From DASQLQ01 sp035629935 (GTDB taxonomy: Bacteria; Actinomycetota; CADDZG01; WHSQ01): a DNA stretch of 21,957 bases. Location: contig DASQLQ010000014.1 of assembly GCA_035629935.1 (NCBI GenBank), positions 1 through 21,957 of the forward strand, given 5' to 3'. Under the pieces are notes generated by a model. The model saw only the letters and a list, made by a program, of their open reading frames with translations, did not search any database and was not told the DNA's origin. The position numbers and the translations under genes are program-made. Shown here one piece after another: positions 1 to 7,722 of the stretch (position 1 is its first letter; each line of letters starts with the position of its first letter).

Positions 1-215
1 GATTTCCACTGGCCGGTCAATGGCGCGTACTCGACGTCGAAGTTACTTGCGAGATCGGGATGCGCCGATGCGAACTGGGGCAATGCATAGATCGTGTATT
101 CGATATCGCTGCCGCGCTCCCACAATCCGTGTAGCAGGCGAGTCGTATAGGTCTCAGAACCGCCCACCACGCCGGGAACCATCCACAGAAGGTTGATTCC
201 TATCTTCAAGGTCAC
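1..215 (-). CDS. Glycosyltransferase family 4 protein, N-terminal fragment (cut by window edge)
   Basis: Only the first 71 codons lie in the window; the rest continues past base 1. The translation begins V-T-L-K-I-G-I-N-L-L-W and carries PGVVGGSETY near residues 13-22. That is the usual N-terminal beta-strand and Gly-rich acceptor loop of GT-B glycosyltransferases of family GT4. The GTG start at 215 is chosen because GGAG lies 8 nt upstream on the minus strand (bases 224-227); a TTG two codons further in is a weaker alternative. It is divergent from the GDP-fucose synthase gene with 65 bp between the starts, so it probably belongs to a second arm of the same polysaccharide locus. Donor and acceptor cannot be told from the fragment. 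Confidence 0.8.
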   Translation of the reverse strand, partial: MTLKIGINLLWMVPGVVGGSETYTTRLLHGLWERGSDIEYTIYALPQFASAHPDLASNFDVEYAPLTGQWK

Positions 216-234
216 GATCGACACTCCATACGAA

Positions 235-264
235 AGATTGTCCCACGCAGTCGAATCACACCAA
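235..264 (-). promoter_or_regulatory. Candidate promoter for the leftward GT4 gene
   Basis: Read on the minus strand, TTGGTG (259-264) and CAATCT (235-240) are separated by 18 bp. A start point near 228 would give a short leader containing the GGAG ribosome-binding site of the GTG at 215. It lies just beside the opposite-facing -10 for the fucose synthase gene. This is a pattern match only. Confidence 0.3.
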
Positions 265-268
265 CGGT

Positions 269-274
269 TACGAT
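269..274 (+). promoter_or_regulatory. Candidate leaderless -10 (TACGAT) for the GDP-fucose synthase gene
   Basis: TACGAT fits the actinobacterial TAnnnT -10 pattern and ends 6 nt before the ATG at 281, so transcription would begin at or next to the start codon. No Shine-Dalgarno precedes that ATG. The same hexamer-to-start geometry recurs at several genes in the window. No convincing -35 was found. Confidence 0.45.
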
Positions 275-280
275 TGCCCG

Positions 281-1273
281 ATGAGTGACTTCTGGAGCGC
301 GCAGCGCGTTCTCGTCACGGGGGGAAACGGGTTCCTCGGACAGGTTCTGCGTCGCAAGCTGGGCGAGAAGGGCGCACGAGAAGTTTTTGCTCCCCGCAGT
401 CGTGAATACGACCTGACGCGTGAGGACCAGGTCGAGAAGCTCTTCGCCGACACGAGTCCGGACATCGTTCTTCACCTCGCCGCGCGGGTCGGGGGCATCG
501 GCCTGAATGCGAAGCACCCGGCCGATCTCTACGTGAGCAATCTGCTGATGGGCACCTTTCTCATCGAGGAGGCGCGCCGACGAGACGTCGGCAAGACGGT
601 GCTCGTGGGGACGATCTGCTCCTACCCGAAATTCACGCCGGTTCCCTTCCGCGAGGAAGAGCTGTGGAGCGGTTACCCGGAAGAGACCAACGCTCCTTAC
701 GGCATAGCCAAGAAGGCCCTTCTAGTGCACGCGCAAGCGAACCGAGAGCAGTACGGACAACGTTCCATCTATCTCCTTCCGGTCAATCTCTATGGACCGG
801 GTGACAAGTTCCATCCCTCCGTGTCACACGTCATCCCTGCACTGATCAAGAAGTGTGTCGACGCGAAAGAATCGAATGCCGACGACGTCGAGGTATGGGG
901 AACGGGTAAAGCTACGCGCGAGTTTCTGTACGTGGAGGACGCGGCTGATGGGATCTTGTCTGCAACCGAGACTTACGACGAGCCCGAGCCGGTCAATCTG
1001 GGGGCGGGACGAGAGATCCCCATCAAGGATCTCGTGGAGTTGATCGTGTCGCTGGTCGGCTTCACCGGCAAGATCGTTTGGGATCCCACGAAACCGGATG
1101 GGCAGCCGCGCCGCGGACTCGACACTTCTCGGGCCTTGGAGAAGTTCGGGTTCAAGGCCCAGACCTCGCTCGAGGACGGGTTGCGCCGGACCATCGATTG
1201 GTACGTAGACCATCGGGATGAGGCCGAAGCTGCTGAGTGGGCCACTGGTTCCGATCACGTAGCCGCTTCTTAA
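281..1273 (+). CDS. fcl: GDP-L-fucose synthase (GDP-4-keto-6-deoxymannose epimerase/reductase)
   Basis: This is a 330-residue extended short-chain dehydrogenase/reductase. The NAD(P)-binding loop GGNGFLG is at residues 14-20 and the catalytic YxxxK is Y140/K144. The GDP-fucose synthase signature is visible: VGTICSYPK, where T111 and C113 occupy the catalytic Ser and Cys positions of the E. coli enzyme, and the segment KFHPSVSHVIPAL. The family converts GDP-4-keto-6-deoxy-D-mannose plus NADPH to GDP-L-fucose in the cytosol. Length is normal. The product is a precursor for fucosylated glycans, fitting the two neighbouring GT4 genes. No GDP-mannose 4,6-dehydratase (gmd), which supplies the substrate, is in the window; it may lie to the left. 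The gene heads a likely operon, with the next start only 7 nt past its stop. Confidence 0.9.
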   Translation: MSDFWSAQRVLVTGGNGFLGQVLRRKLGEKGAREVFAPRSREYDLTREDQVEKLFADTSPDIVLHLAARVGGIGLNAKHPADLYVSNLLMGTFLIEEARRRDVGKTVLVGTICSYPKFTPVPFREEELWSGYPEETNAPYGIAKKALLVHAQANREQYGQRSIYLLPVNLYGPGDKFHPSVSHVIPALIKKCVDAKESNADDVEVWGTGKATREFLYVEDAADGILSATETYDEPEPVNLGAGREIPIKDLVELIVSLVGFTGKIVWDPTKPDGQPRRGLDTSRALEKFGFKAQTSLEDGLRRTIDWYVDHRDEAEAAEWATGSDHVAAS

Positions 1274-1280
1274 CGTCGAA

Positions 1281-2363
1281 TTGCGGGTAGCGCTCGACGC
1301 GGGACCCCTGCTGGACCCGCCCACCGGGGTCGGCCGCTATACAGCCGAACTAGCGCGATCGCTCGATGCGATGGGTGCCACGGTATGCAAGTTCGCATTC
1401 GCGATGGGCGGCAAAGCGGCAACGGATATCGCTCGCTTCCGCATCCCTGCGCGATTAGCGCGCGTCATGTGGCGGTGGACGGGTGCCCCTACCGCGACGA
1501 GATTGGTTGGCGGTGCGGACGTCGTTCATGGAACGAACTTCGTGCTTCCTGCTTTGGGGCCGGCAGCGGGCGTAGTCACGATCCACGATCTTTCTTACCT
1601 GCAGGAAGGTGCTTTCCCTGGAGCGGATCGTTTGAGAAAGCTGGTGCCCTGGTCGATCGAACGCGCCGGGCGCGTAATCGTCCCGACTGAAGCTATTGCG
1701 ATCGAGGTCACGAAGCATTACGGCACCGCGCGGGAGAAACTAGTTGTTACTCATGAAGGAGTGTCGCCACTGTTCTTCGGCGCGACGCCTCTTTCGGATA
1801 GCGCGCTGGCGGGTATGGGGATAGCGCGTCCTTTCGTGCTTGCGACGGGAACCGATGCGCCGCGCAAGAACTTGCAGAGGTTGCTCGACGCGTGGCTCGC
1901 AGCGGAGATGGGGAGGAGTGGTTGGACACTGGTTCTAGCCGGCCCTCGTGGATGGGGACCGAGGTTCGGGCGGACCGACGACATCCATCCGCTCGGCTGG
2001 ATCGGGGACGAGACACTTCCGGGCCTGATGGCTGCGGCGGATGTTTTCTGTTACCCGTCCCTGTACGAGGGCTTCGGTCTTCCGCCGCTCGAGGCGATGG
2101 CGGCAGGCACCGCATGTTTGGTGGGGGAGTACTCGGCGGCACGCGAGGTGCTCGGGGAGGGCGCTTTCTTGGTCGATCCGCTTAGCACCGAGTCTGTGGC
2201 GGATGGACTTCGTCGCCTGGTGGACGACTCGCAACTACGCAGGACGTTTAGCGTTAGAGGGAGGGCGCAGGCCTCGTTGTACACGTGGGAGAAGACCGCC
2301 CGGGCGACCCTCGGCGCCTATGCAGCGGCGATAGACGCGCATAAAGCTTCCGCTGCGCAATAG
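1281..2363 (+). CDS. Glycosyltransferase family 4 (GT-B fold)
   Basis: This 360-residue protein has both Rossmann halves of a GT4 enzyme. The N-terminal acceptor side shows GVGRYTAEL (residues 16-24), HGTNF (83-87) and TIHDLSYL (100-107). The C-terminal donor side shows ATGTDAPRKN (188-197) and the E-x7-E motif YEGFGLPPLEA with E263 and E271. No signal peptide or membrane helix is seen, so it probably acts at the cytoplasmic face. The start is TTG at 1281, 7 nt after the fcl stop, with no clear Shine-Dalgarno; translation is probably coupled to fcl. The start matches the usual 'MRVALD' family beginning. Neighbours suggest mannose, fucose or a related sugar as donor, but this is inference. Confidence 0.85.
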   Translation: MRVALDAGPLLDPPTGVGRYTAELARSLDAMGATVCKFAFAMGGKAATDIARFRIPARLARVMWRWTGAPTATRLVGGADVVHGTNFVLPALGPAAGVVTIHDLSYLQEGAFPGADRLRKLVPWSIERAGRVIVPTEAIAIEVTKHYGTAREKLVVTHEGVSPLFFGATPLSDSALAGMGIARPFVLATGTDAPRKNLQRLLDAWLAAEMGRSGWTLVLAGPRGWGPRFGRTDDIHPLGWIGDETLPGLMAAADVFCYPSLYEGFGLPPLEAMAAGTACLVGEYSAAREVLGEGAFLVDPLSTESVADGLRRLVDDSQLRRTFSVRGRAQASLYTWEKTARATLGAYAAAIDAHKASAAQ

Positions 2364-2373
2364 TTGGGAAGAT

Positions 2374-4332
2374 ATGGGCCCTATGTCCGAAACAAACAAG
2401 AGAGCATCTAGCCGCCCCCAGAGGCTGTTTACCTGTGCGCTTGTCACTGCCCTGATCGGTGCGCTCCTGTTCGTGACGCCGGCGGCTGCTGAAGAGATGG
2501 TCCACATCACGGGTGGCGGGTGGGGCCATGGGATCGGCATGTCCCAGTACGGGGCCTACGGCCGCGCGCGGAGGGGCGACAGTGCCAACCAGATCCTCGA
2601 GCACTACTACTCGGGGGCCGAGGTGAGCTCTCGAAAGATGCCGCGTCGCATCAGGGTCGGGCTTCTCCAGTACAAGAACGCTATCTCCGCGACTGCGTCG
2701 GGCAAAGTCGTGTTCAAAGTCGCCGGCTCGGACGCTCAGGTCGCAACTGGTGGTGCCGAGTCGACCTGGAGGGTCGAACAGAGCAGCACCGGCGGTGTCC
2801 GTCTGTTCAAGAACGACGAGCAGGTCAAAGAGAAGGGCAACGGAGTGTTCGGCGACTCCACGCATCCTCTGCTGATGCTCTACAAGCCCTATGGGTCGAC
2901 GGTGCACGTCCAGGACAAGAATCGCGACTACTCGCCGGGGCGGATGGAGTTCGGAACGCACGTGAGTGACCGATGCGATGGTTACTGCCTGCGCTTGGTG
3001 ATCGTTCTTCCGATGCAGCAGTACCTGTATGGGCTTGGCGAGGTCCCGTCCTCGTGGCCGCAGTCTGTGCTCCGCTCGCAAGCGATCGCAGGAAGGACCT
3101 ACGCATACGACAAGATCCTGCGTTCAGGACAGAACCGTGAACCCTGTGACTGTGCCGTCTTCGACTCGACGTACGACCAGGCTTACGTCGGAGACGAGAA
3201 GAAGGATTCCTACTTCTCGAGCTGGAAGGAAGCCGTCGACGCGACCAAGAAACAAGTGATCCTTTACGACGCGACCCCGATCCTGGCTCTGTATTCCTCT
3301 TCCTCCGGCGGTCACACGGAGAACAACGAGAACGTGTGGGGTGGAACGCCGTTGCCTTATCTACGCGGCGTAAAGGACAAACCAGATGCGGTCGACGCGA
3401 ACCCCAATCACACGTGGAGCCTCGACATGACCTTCTCAGAGTTCGAGAAGAAGCTCGATGCGGAGTACCAGATGGGCAAGTTGCAAGACTTCCAACTCCT
3501 CCGTCCGTTCGGCGTGTCCGGCCGGGTGACGGTGGAGAAGTCCGAGGATCGTGGGGGAGTGCGGATAGTCGGATCGGAAAAGACCGTCCGTACCAGTGGG
3601 TGGTCGATCCGCAGCGCGCTCAGCCTCAAAGATTCGCTGTTCCGGGTCGAGATCACCTACAAGGTCGGAGATCAGTTCAAGGGAAAGTACCGGAAGCTCA
3701 ACCGTGCCCCCGGCCGGCCGACAGGCTCGCCCTACCGCGTGCCACGCGGTTCCAGCTCCAAGAAGATGCTGGGTCGTGCTCAGAACTTCAAGAAGGGACG
3801 CCTCACGTGGGACAAGTCGAGTGACAAGGTCACCTGGCAGTGGGGCCGGATCTTGCGTAAGTACAACAAGCTCGGTCGCGAGAAGTCGGTGCTGGGGATG
3901 CCGGTCTCCGACGTTTGGGGGCCGGGGTCATATCGTGGCGCCACTTATCGACACGGCATGATCGCCTGGTCGCAACAGACGGGAGCACGAACCGTCCGTG
4001 GAGGTTTCAAGGCCGAATACATGCGTCGGGGTGGGCCGCAAGGATCGCTGGGACTTCCCAAGACGAACCGGCAGAAGGACAAGTCTTTGCCCGGCGGCGG
4101 GTTGCGGCAACGGTTCACGAACGGGACCATCTTCCTCAACCCGCGAGCCGATGGCGTGTTCTCGCTCTGGGGAGTGATCAACAATCGCTACCGCAAGCTG
4201 GGCGAGGCGCGATCCGACTGCGGCTATCCGACGGCGAGCATGGAATCGGGCGGGGAGGGTTCCCGGGCTACATTCGAGAACGGCACGATCACCACGAACG
4301 ACTCCGGCAAGGTCGAGGTCGACTGCAAATAA
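2374..4332 (+). CDS. Secreted SpoIID/LytB-domain protein with C-terminal LGFP repeats
   Basis: This 652-residue protein has a signal peptide (hydrophobic core about 19-36, probable cleavage after TPAAA). It carries the family N-terminal motif GGGWGHGIGMSQYGA (47-61), then a SpoIID/LytB domain with the catalytic-region sequence YLYGLGEVPSSWP (Glu223) and SQAIAGRTYA (235-244), and SSSSGGHTENN (308-318). SpoIID proteins are lytic transglycosylases of denuded peptidoglycan. Residues about 488-647 hold roughly three LGFP-type units (LGMP, LGLP and CGYP cores), which are cell-wall-association repeats in Actinobacteria. Cys pairs at 201/205 and 258/260 suit an exported protein. Two ATGs compete: 2374 has GGGAAG only 2 nt away, while 2383 has it 11 nt away, so 2383 is also plausible. 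It begins 10 nt after the GT4 stop, so it is probably in the same operon. Confidence 0.85.
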   Translation: MGPMSETNKRASSRPQRLFTCALVTALIGALLFVTPAAAEEMVHITGGGWGHGIGMSQYGAYGRARRGDSANQILEHYYSGAEVSSRKMPRRIRVGLLQYKNAISATASGKVVFKVAGSDAQVATGGAESTWRVEQSSTGGVRLFKNDEQVKEKGNGVFGDSTHPLLMLYKPYGSTVHVQDKNRDYSPGRMEFGTHVSDRCDGYCLRLVIVLPMQQYLYGLGEVPSSWPQSVLRSQAIAGRTYAYDKILRSGQNREPCDCAVFDSTYDQAYVGDEKKDSYFSSWKEAVDATKKQVILYDATPILALYSSSSGGHTENNENVWGGTPLPYLRGVKDKPDAVDANPNHTWSLDMTFSEFEKKLDAEYQMGKLQDFQLLRPFGVSGRVTVEKSEDRGGVRIVGSEKTVRTSGWSIRSALSLKDSLFRVEITYKVGDQFKGKYRKLNRAPGRPTGSPYRVPRGSSSKKMLGRAQNFKKGRLTWDKSSDKVTWQWGRILRKYNKLGREKSVLGMPVSDVWGPGSYRGATYRHGMIAWSQQTGARTVRGGFKAEYMRRGGPQGSLGLPKTNRQKDKSLPGGGLRQRFTNGTIFLNPRADGVFSLWGVINNRYRKLGEARSDCGYPTASMESGGEGSRATFENGTITTNDSGKVEVDCK

Positions 4333-4370
4333 TGCCCCCCCTCGACGCCCGTCTAATACGATGCTCCTGC

Positions 4371-4376
4371 TAGCCT
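4371..4376 (+). promoter_or_regulatory. Candidate leaderless/near-leaderless -10 (TAGCCT)
   Basis: TAGCCTGCC begins here and the hexamer ends 9 nt before the ATG at 4386, which has no Shine-Dalgarno. The same nine bases occur before the ATG at 10675, and a one-base variant lies before the GTG of the DUF3105 gene. A second TAnnnT hexamer, TACGAT at 4357-4362, is an alternative that would leave a leader of about 17 nt. Confidence 0.4.
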
Positions 4377-4385
4377 GCCCGGCAA

Positions 4386-4850
4386 ATGGCTATCGAAGTT
4401 CCACCACCTGAAGCGATCCCCGACCCGACTCTGGCAGCCCCTTCGTTGCTGAGTGGGGGCCGGGCGATCTCCCTTGCCCTGCTGGCGATCAGCGTGATCT
4501 TCGCGGTCTCTGGTCAGGTGACGTTGAAAGCGGCGATGAACGAGATCGGACGGATCGGTGGGGAACAGATGAAGAAACCGATGGAAACCGTCGTCAAGGC
4601 GATCAAGGAGCCGAGGCTGTGGGTCGGCCTTGCCCTCTTCGGGATCTCGTCGGTGTTCTGGTTGGTGGTTCTTTCGCGAGTCAGCCTCTCGATCGCATAT
4701 CCGCTGGTGGGTCTCTCCTACATCGTGGTCGTGGCGATCTCTCGCTTCTTCCTTCATGAACATGTCCCGCCGATGCGGTGGCTGGGCGTCATTGTCATCG
4801 CACTAGGGATCGCCTTGATCGGCATCTCGCTTCGTCGCGCGGGGGCCTGA
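4386..4850 (+). CDS. Small four-helix DMT-superfamily (EamA/SMR-like) transporter
   Basis: This 154-residue protein has four predicted transmembrane helices at about 27-45, 77-97, 103-124 and 131-150. Helix 3 contains SLSIAYPLVGLSYI followed by the FFLHEHVPPMRW loop. That is the pattern of EamA half-transporters and of ArnE/ArnF-type SMR proteins, which move lipid-linked sugars across the membrane. An unusually long hydrophilic stretch (about 48-76) separates helices 1 and 2. At half the length of a full EamA carrier it probably dimerises. Its place between polysaccharide and peptidoglycan genes favours a role with an undecaprenyl- or polyprenyl-linked sugar, but a small-molecule exporter cannot be excluded. 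Confidence 0.7.
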   Translation: MAIEVPPPEAIPDPTLAAPSLLSGGRAISLALLAISVIFAVSGQVTLKAAMNEIGRIGGEQMKKPMETVVKAIKEPRLWVGLALFGISSVFWLVVLSRVSLSIAYPLVGLSYIVVVAISRFFLHEHVPPMRWLGVIVIALGIALIGISLRRAGA

Positions 4851-4852
4851 TT

Positions 4853-4858
4853 TAGTCT
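4853..4858 (+). promoter_or_regulatory. Candidate leaderless -10 (TAGTCT)
   Basis: TAGTCT fits TAnnnT and ends 6 nt before the ATG at 4865. It lies immediately after the TGA of the upstream transporter (4848-4850). No Shine-Dalgarno precedes the ATG, so the downstream gene may have its own leaderless transcript. Confidence 0.45.
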
Positions 4859-4864
4859 CACTGG

Positions 4865-5719
4865 ATGCCGGATCGATTCTCGGATCTGTCGCATTACCTA
4901 CCGCCCCCTCCGGGACGCTCTGACGAGGACCGACCGGGCGGTCTTGACCCTTCGAACGAACGGATACCGACGCCCCGCCCCCGTTTCACGCTACCCACGG
5001 GTTGGTCGCGCCTGACCGTCTTGTTGACAGCGTTGGTTGTCGCCGCCGCAGCGAGCGGTGCTTTGGCCGCGCGCCTCTCGATGATCGAGCCGCCGCCCGA
5101 GGCCGGGTCGGTTCAGCACATGCGGGTTGCCGCCGCGCCTCCAGATCCGGCTCCCGCGCGGGGGGATGTGCGCGCTACCCGCGTACTCGGCATCCGCGAA
5201 CATCGTCCACCACGACGCTCCAAACCGACGAAGCCCCCTCGCCGGCAGCGACGGCGTACCACGCAGCGCACAAGTGTTCCGGCCGCGCCGGTCACGGTCG
5301 CGGCCCCTGCTGCTTCCGAGGCCCGGCGGGAGCGGAGAAAACCGCGACAGAAGCCCCGGCCGCAGCGAAGGACTCGTCCCGAACCGATCCCCGCGCCGCC
5401 GGGAACTCCACTCTTCGATTGCTATAGCGGCGAGAAGGTCGACCACTTCATCACCACCGATCGAGCCAGCGCCGGGCAAGCTGAGACCTCGCGAGGGAAG
5501 TATCAGTGTGCGGTGGTGGGCTACGTCTATGCCTACCCCGCGCCTAACACTCAGGCCATCGAGGTCGATGCCGGAGCCGCATATGTGTTTGCCGACGATG
5601 ACGCCCGGACCGAGCCTGCCTGCCAAAAGGAGGCGCTCTATCGACACGAGACCGGTTACGACTTTTGGTACTCGACCGACCAAGCCGATCAAGGATTCGT
5701 TGGATACATGAAGCCCTGA
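4865..5719 (+). CDS. Membrane-anchored protein with basic Pro/Arg linker and C-terminal DUF5648-like repeat domain
   Basis: This 284-residue protein has a proline-rich cytoplasmic N-terminus (1-48), one transmembrane helix (about 50-70), then about 110 residues very rich in Arg, Lys, Pro and Ala with no visible fold. A compact C-terminal domain follows (182-284). That domain contains two related units, FDCYSGEKVDHFITTDRA (184-201) and LYRHETGYDFWYSTDQAD (258-275). They resemble the 'Y-x-H-F-Y-T-T-D' repeats of DUF5648, which often sit on extracellular carbohydrate-active or adhesin proteins. Cysteines at 186, 215 and 253 could form a disulfide outside the cell. The basic linker suggests contact with anionic wall polymers. 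Function unknown; the DUF5648 resemblance is by eye only. Confidence 0.6.
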   Translation: MPDRFSDLSHYLPPPPGRSDEDRPGGLDPSNERIPTPRPRFTLPTGWSRLTVLLTALVVAAAASGALAARLSMIEPPPEAGSVQHMRVAAAPPDPAPARGDVRATRVLGIREHRPPRRSKPTKPPRRQRRRTTQRTSVPAAPVTVAAPAASEARRERRKPRQKPRPQRRTRPEPIPAPPGTPLFDCYSGEKVDHFITTDRASAGQAETSRGKYQCAVVGYVYAYPAPNTQAIEVDAGAAYVFADDDARTEPACQKEALYRHETGYDFWYSTDQADQGFVGYMKP

Positions 5720-5746
5720 GGTCATCGCCACAGCGGGGCGCGTGGT

Positions 5747-5752
5747 AACCAT
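5747..5752 (+). promoter_or_regulatory. Weak leaderless -10 (AACCAT)
   Basis: The hexamer keeps A at position 2 and T at position 6 of the -10 pattern but not the first T. It ends 6 nt before the ATG at 5759, which has no Shine-Dalgarno. The 39-nt gap to the upstream stop leaves room for a separate start. Confidence 0.25.
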
Positions 5753-5758
5753 CTGCAG

Positions 5759-6742
5759 ATGAAAGCCTTGCTTATCGCCGGTGGTTTCGGGACGCGGATG
5801 CGGCCGCTCACCTACACCCGTCCGAAACATCTGTTGCCGATCGCGAATCGCCCGCATATCGAGCATGTCTTCGATCTCCTGCAGAGACACGACGTGAACG
5901 CCTGCGTGCTTCTCACCTCTTACCTGGCGGAGGCTTTCGAGGAGACGGTTCGCACGGCGAAGGACAGGGGGATGACCGTCGAGGTTGCACACGAAGAGGT
6001 GCCCCTGGGCACGGCCGGAGCTCTGAAGAACGCAGCCGACCTCATCGGTGACGAAACGTTCCTTGCCTTGAACGGGGATGTTCTGACGGAGGCGGATCTC
6101 GGTGCTCTCGTTCGCTTTCACCTGGATCATTCCTCGCAAGCAACGATCCTTCTCACTCCGGTGGAGGATCCTTCAGCATTCGGCGTCGTTCCTACCGATG
6201 CCACTGGAAAGGTTGAGGCCTTCATCGAGAAGCCTCCTCCGGGCGAGGCTCCGACGAACCTGATCAATGCCGGTGTCTATGTGATCGAGGCCGGTGTCCT
6301 GGATCGGATCCCGGCAGGGCGCGAGTCTTCTGCCGAACGAGAGTTGTTCCCGAGCCTGGTCCAGGACGGACTGATGTTCGCGATGCCGACGGACGCTTAT
6401 TGGATGGACGTCGGAACCCCGGAGAAATACCTGAGAGCCAACATGGACGCACTCGAAGGGGCTTACGTCACGGAGGCGATCTCGATGATGGCGGAGGGGT
6501 CGGTCGTGCTCGGCGAGGGGGCACAGATCGAGCAGGACGCGACGGTATCCTCCTCGTGCATCGGAGCGGACTCCAGGATCGCCGCCGGTGCGAGTGTGGA
6601 GGGATCCGTGCTGCTTCCGGATGTTGAGATCCGAAGTGGGGCCGTGGTGAAGAACTCTGTACTTGGTCAGGGTGTCCGGGTCGGGGAGCGTGCCCGGCTG
6701 GAAGGTGCAACCGTGGGTGACAACGAGACCGTCGAGGAGTGA
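5759..6742 (+). CDS. Sugar-phosphate nucleotidyltransferase, probably mannose-1-phosphate guanylyltransferase
   Basis: This 327-residue protein begins KALLIAGGFGTRMRPLT with the downstream lysine in RPKHLLPIANRP, the pyrophosphorylase signature loop. LGTAGAL (about 84-90) and LNGDVL (104-109) with the metal-binding Asp follow, then AFIEKP and INAGVYV. The C-terminal 90 residues are a left-handed beta-helix of hexapeptide repeats (VVLGEGAQIEQDATVSSS and onward). This layout is that of the ManB/ManC-type GDP-mannose pyrophosphorylases of Actinobacteria (as in mycobacterial ManB) and eukaryotic GMPPB, making GDP-mannose from GTP and mannose-1-phosphate. Glucose-1-phosphate thymidylyl- or uridylyltransferase is the alternative. 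GDP-mannose is the precursor of the GDP-fucose made via the fcl product upstream. It is followed 4 nt later by an epimerase gene. Confidence 0.8.
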   Translation: MKALLIAGGFGTRMRPLTYTRPKHLLPIANRPHIEHVFDLLQRHDVNACVLLTSYLAEAFEETVRTAKDRGMTVEVAHEEVPLGTAGALKNAADLIGDETFLALNGDVLTEADLGALVRFHLDHSSQATILLTPVEDPSAFGVVPTDATGKVEAFIEKPPPGEAPTNLINAGVYVIEAGVLDRIPAGRESSAERELFPSLVQDGLMFAMPTDAYWMDVGTPEKYLRANMDALEGAYVTEAISMMAEGSVVLGEGAQIEQDATVSSSCIGADSRIAAGASVEGSVLLPDVEIRSGAVVKNSVLGQGVRVGERARLEGATVGDNETVEE

Positions 6743-6746
6743 GCAG

Positions 6747-7718
6747 ATGCGTTTGATGGTTACCGGAGCGGCGGGATTCATCGGATCCCACCTGGTCGAT
6801 CGCCTGCTATCGACCGGCGACGAGGTGCTCGGTGTCGACAACCTCTCTTCCGGTGCGCTGGCCAATCTTTCGGACGCTCGCAACGGCCGCGTGGGCAAGT
6901 TCTCGTTCCAGCGGGTGGACGTCACTTCCAACGCCATCGCAGATCTGATCGACCGCACCAAGCCCGACGTCATCTTCCATCTGGCCGCCCAGGTGGACGT
7001 TCGAAGGTCGGTGAGCGATCCGATCGCCGACGCCATGGTGAACCTGATCGGCACCGTGAACGTTTTGCAAGCTGCTTCGAAGGCAGGAACGCAGAAGGTC
7101 GTGTTCACCTCTTCGGGCGGCTGCATCTACGGCGAGCCGGATGAATCACGTCTCCCGGTCACCGAAGATCAGGTGTATCTGCCTGAGGCGATGCCCGAGT
7201 CCCCCTATGGGGTGTCGAAGAAAGTGGCGCTCGACTACCTGCGCTACTACAAGGCGGTTCAGGGCCTCGACTACACGGCTCTCGCGCTGTCCAACGTTTA
7301 CGGCCCCCGTCAGGAACCCGCGTCCGAGGTCGGATTGGAAGGCCAGGTTGTTGCGATCTTCTCCCGAAAGATGATGTCGGGCCGGCCGTGCACCATCTAT
7401 GGCGACGGAACCCAGACCCGCGACTTCGTCTATGTGGATGATGTCGTTTCCGCTTTCGTCGCCGCCCGCGACAAGGCGAGTGGCGAGTTGGTCAACATCG
7501 GTAGTGGCGTCGAGCTGTCCGTCAACGAGCTGTACGGGAAATTGGCTGAGCTCACCGCTACGCGATTCGAACCGGTCTATGGGGCGGCGCGGCCCGGCGA
7601 GTTGCAGCGGATAGTCGTCGACGCGACCAAAGCCTCGGAGGTTCTGGGCTGGGTGCCTCAGGTGCCCCTGGACACTGGTCTGAAGCAGACCGTGGCCTGG
7701 TTCAAAGCAAACTCCTGA
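6747..7718 (+). CDS. NAD-dependent nucleotide-sugar epimerase/dehydratase (UDP-glucose 4-epimerase type)
   Basis: The protein has 323 residues from the ATG at 6747. This start is preferred because GAGGAG (6734-6739) lies 7 nt upstream and the dinucleotide-binding loop GAAGFIG then falls at residues 7-13. The reading frame is open further upstream but that part overlaps the previous gene. Asp31 caps the NAD ribose; the catalytic set is TSSGG (Ser122/123) with YGVSK (Y154, K158). SNVYGPRQ and TRDFVYVDDV complete the GalE-like fold. Members interconvert UDP-glucose/galactose, or their uronic or N-acetyl forms, or dehydrate dTDP/UDP sugars. Substrate is not decidable by eye. Translation is probably coupled to the nucleotidyltransferase, whose stop overlaps the ribosome-binding region. 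Convergent with the DUF3105 gene, with 4 nt between stops. Confidence 0.85.
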   Translation: MRLMVTGAAGFIGSHLVDRLLSTGDEVLGVDNLSSGALANLSDARNGRVGKFSFQRVDVTSNAIADLIDRTKPDVIFHLAAQVDVRRSVSDPIADAMVNLIGTVNVLQAASKAGTQKVVFTSSGGCIYGEPDESRLPVTEDQVYLPEAMPESPYGVSKKVALDYLRYYKAVQGLDYTALALSNVYGPRQEPASEVGLEGQVVAIFSRKMMSGRPCTIYGDGTQTRDFVYVDDVVSAFVAARDKASGELVNIGSGVELSVNELYGKLAELTATRFEPVYGAARPGELQRIVVDATKASEVLGWVPQVPLDTGLKQTVAWFKANS

Positions 7719-7722
7719 AGGA

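Noticed and set aside
238..268. TTGTCC at 238-243 as the -35 for the fcl promoter
   Set aside because: The spacer to TACGAT would be 25 bp, far too long.
2254..3081. Minus-strand open frame (275 codons) opposite the SpoIID gene
   Set aside because: It is antisense to the signal peptide and catalytic domain of a recognisable protein; no motif.
4991..6139. Long minus-strand open frame (382 codons) opposite the anchored protein and nucleotidyltransferase
   Set aside because: It crosses two plus-strand genes with good motifs and shows no domain; typical high-GC antisense frame.
6173..7126. Minus-strand open frame (317 codons) opposite nucleotidyltransferase and epimerase
   Set aside because: It overlaps the ends of two well-supported genes and contains no family motif.
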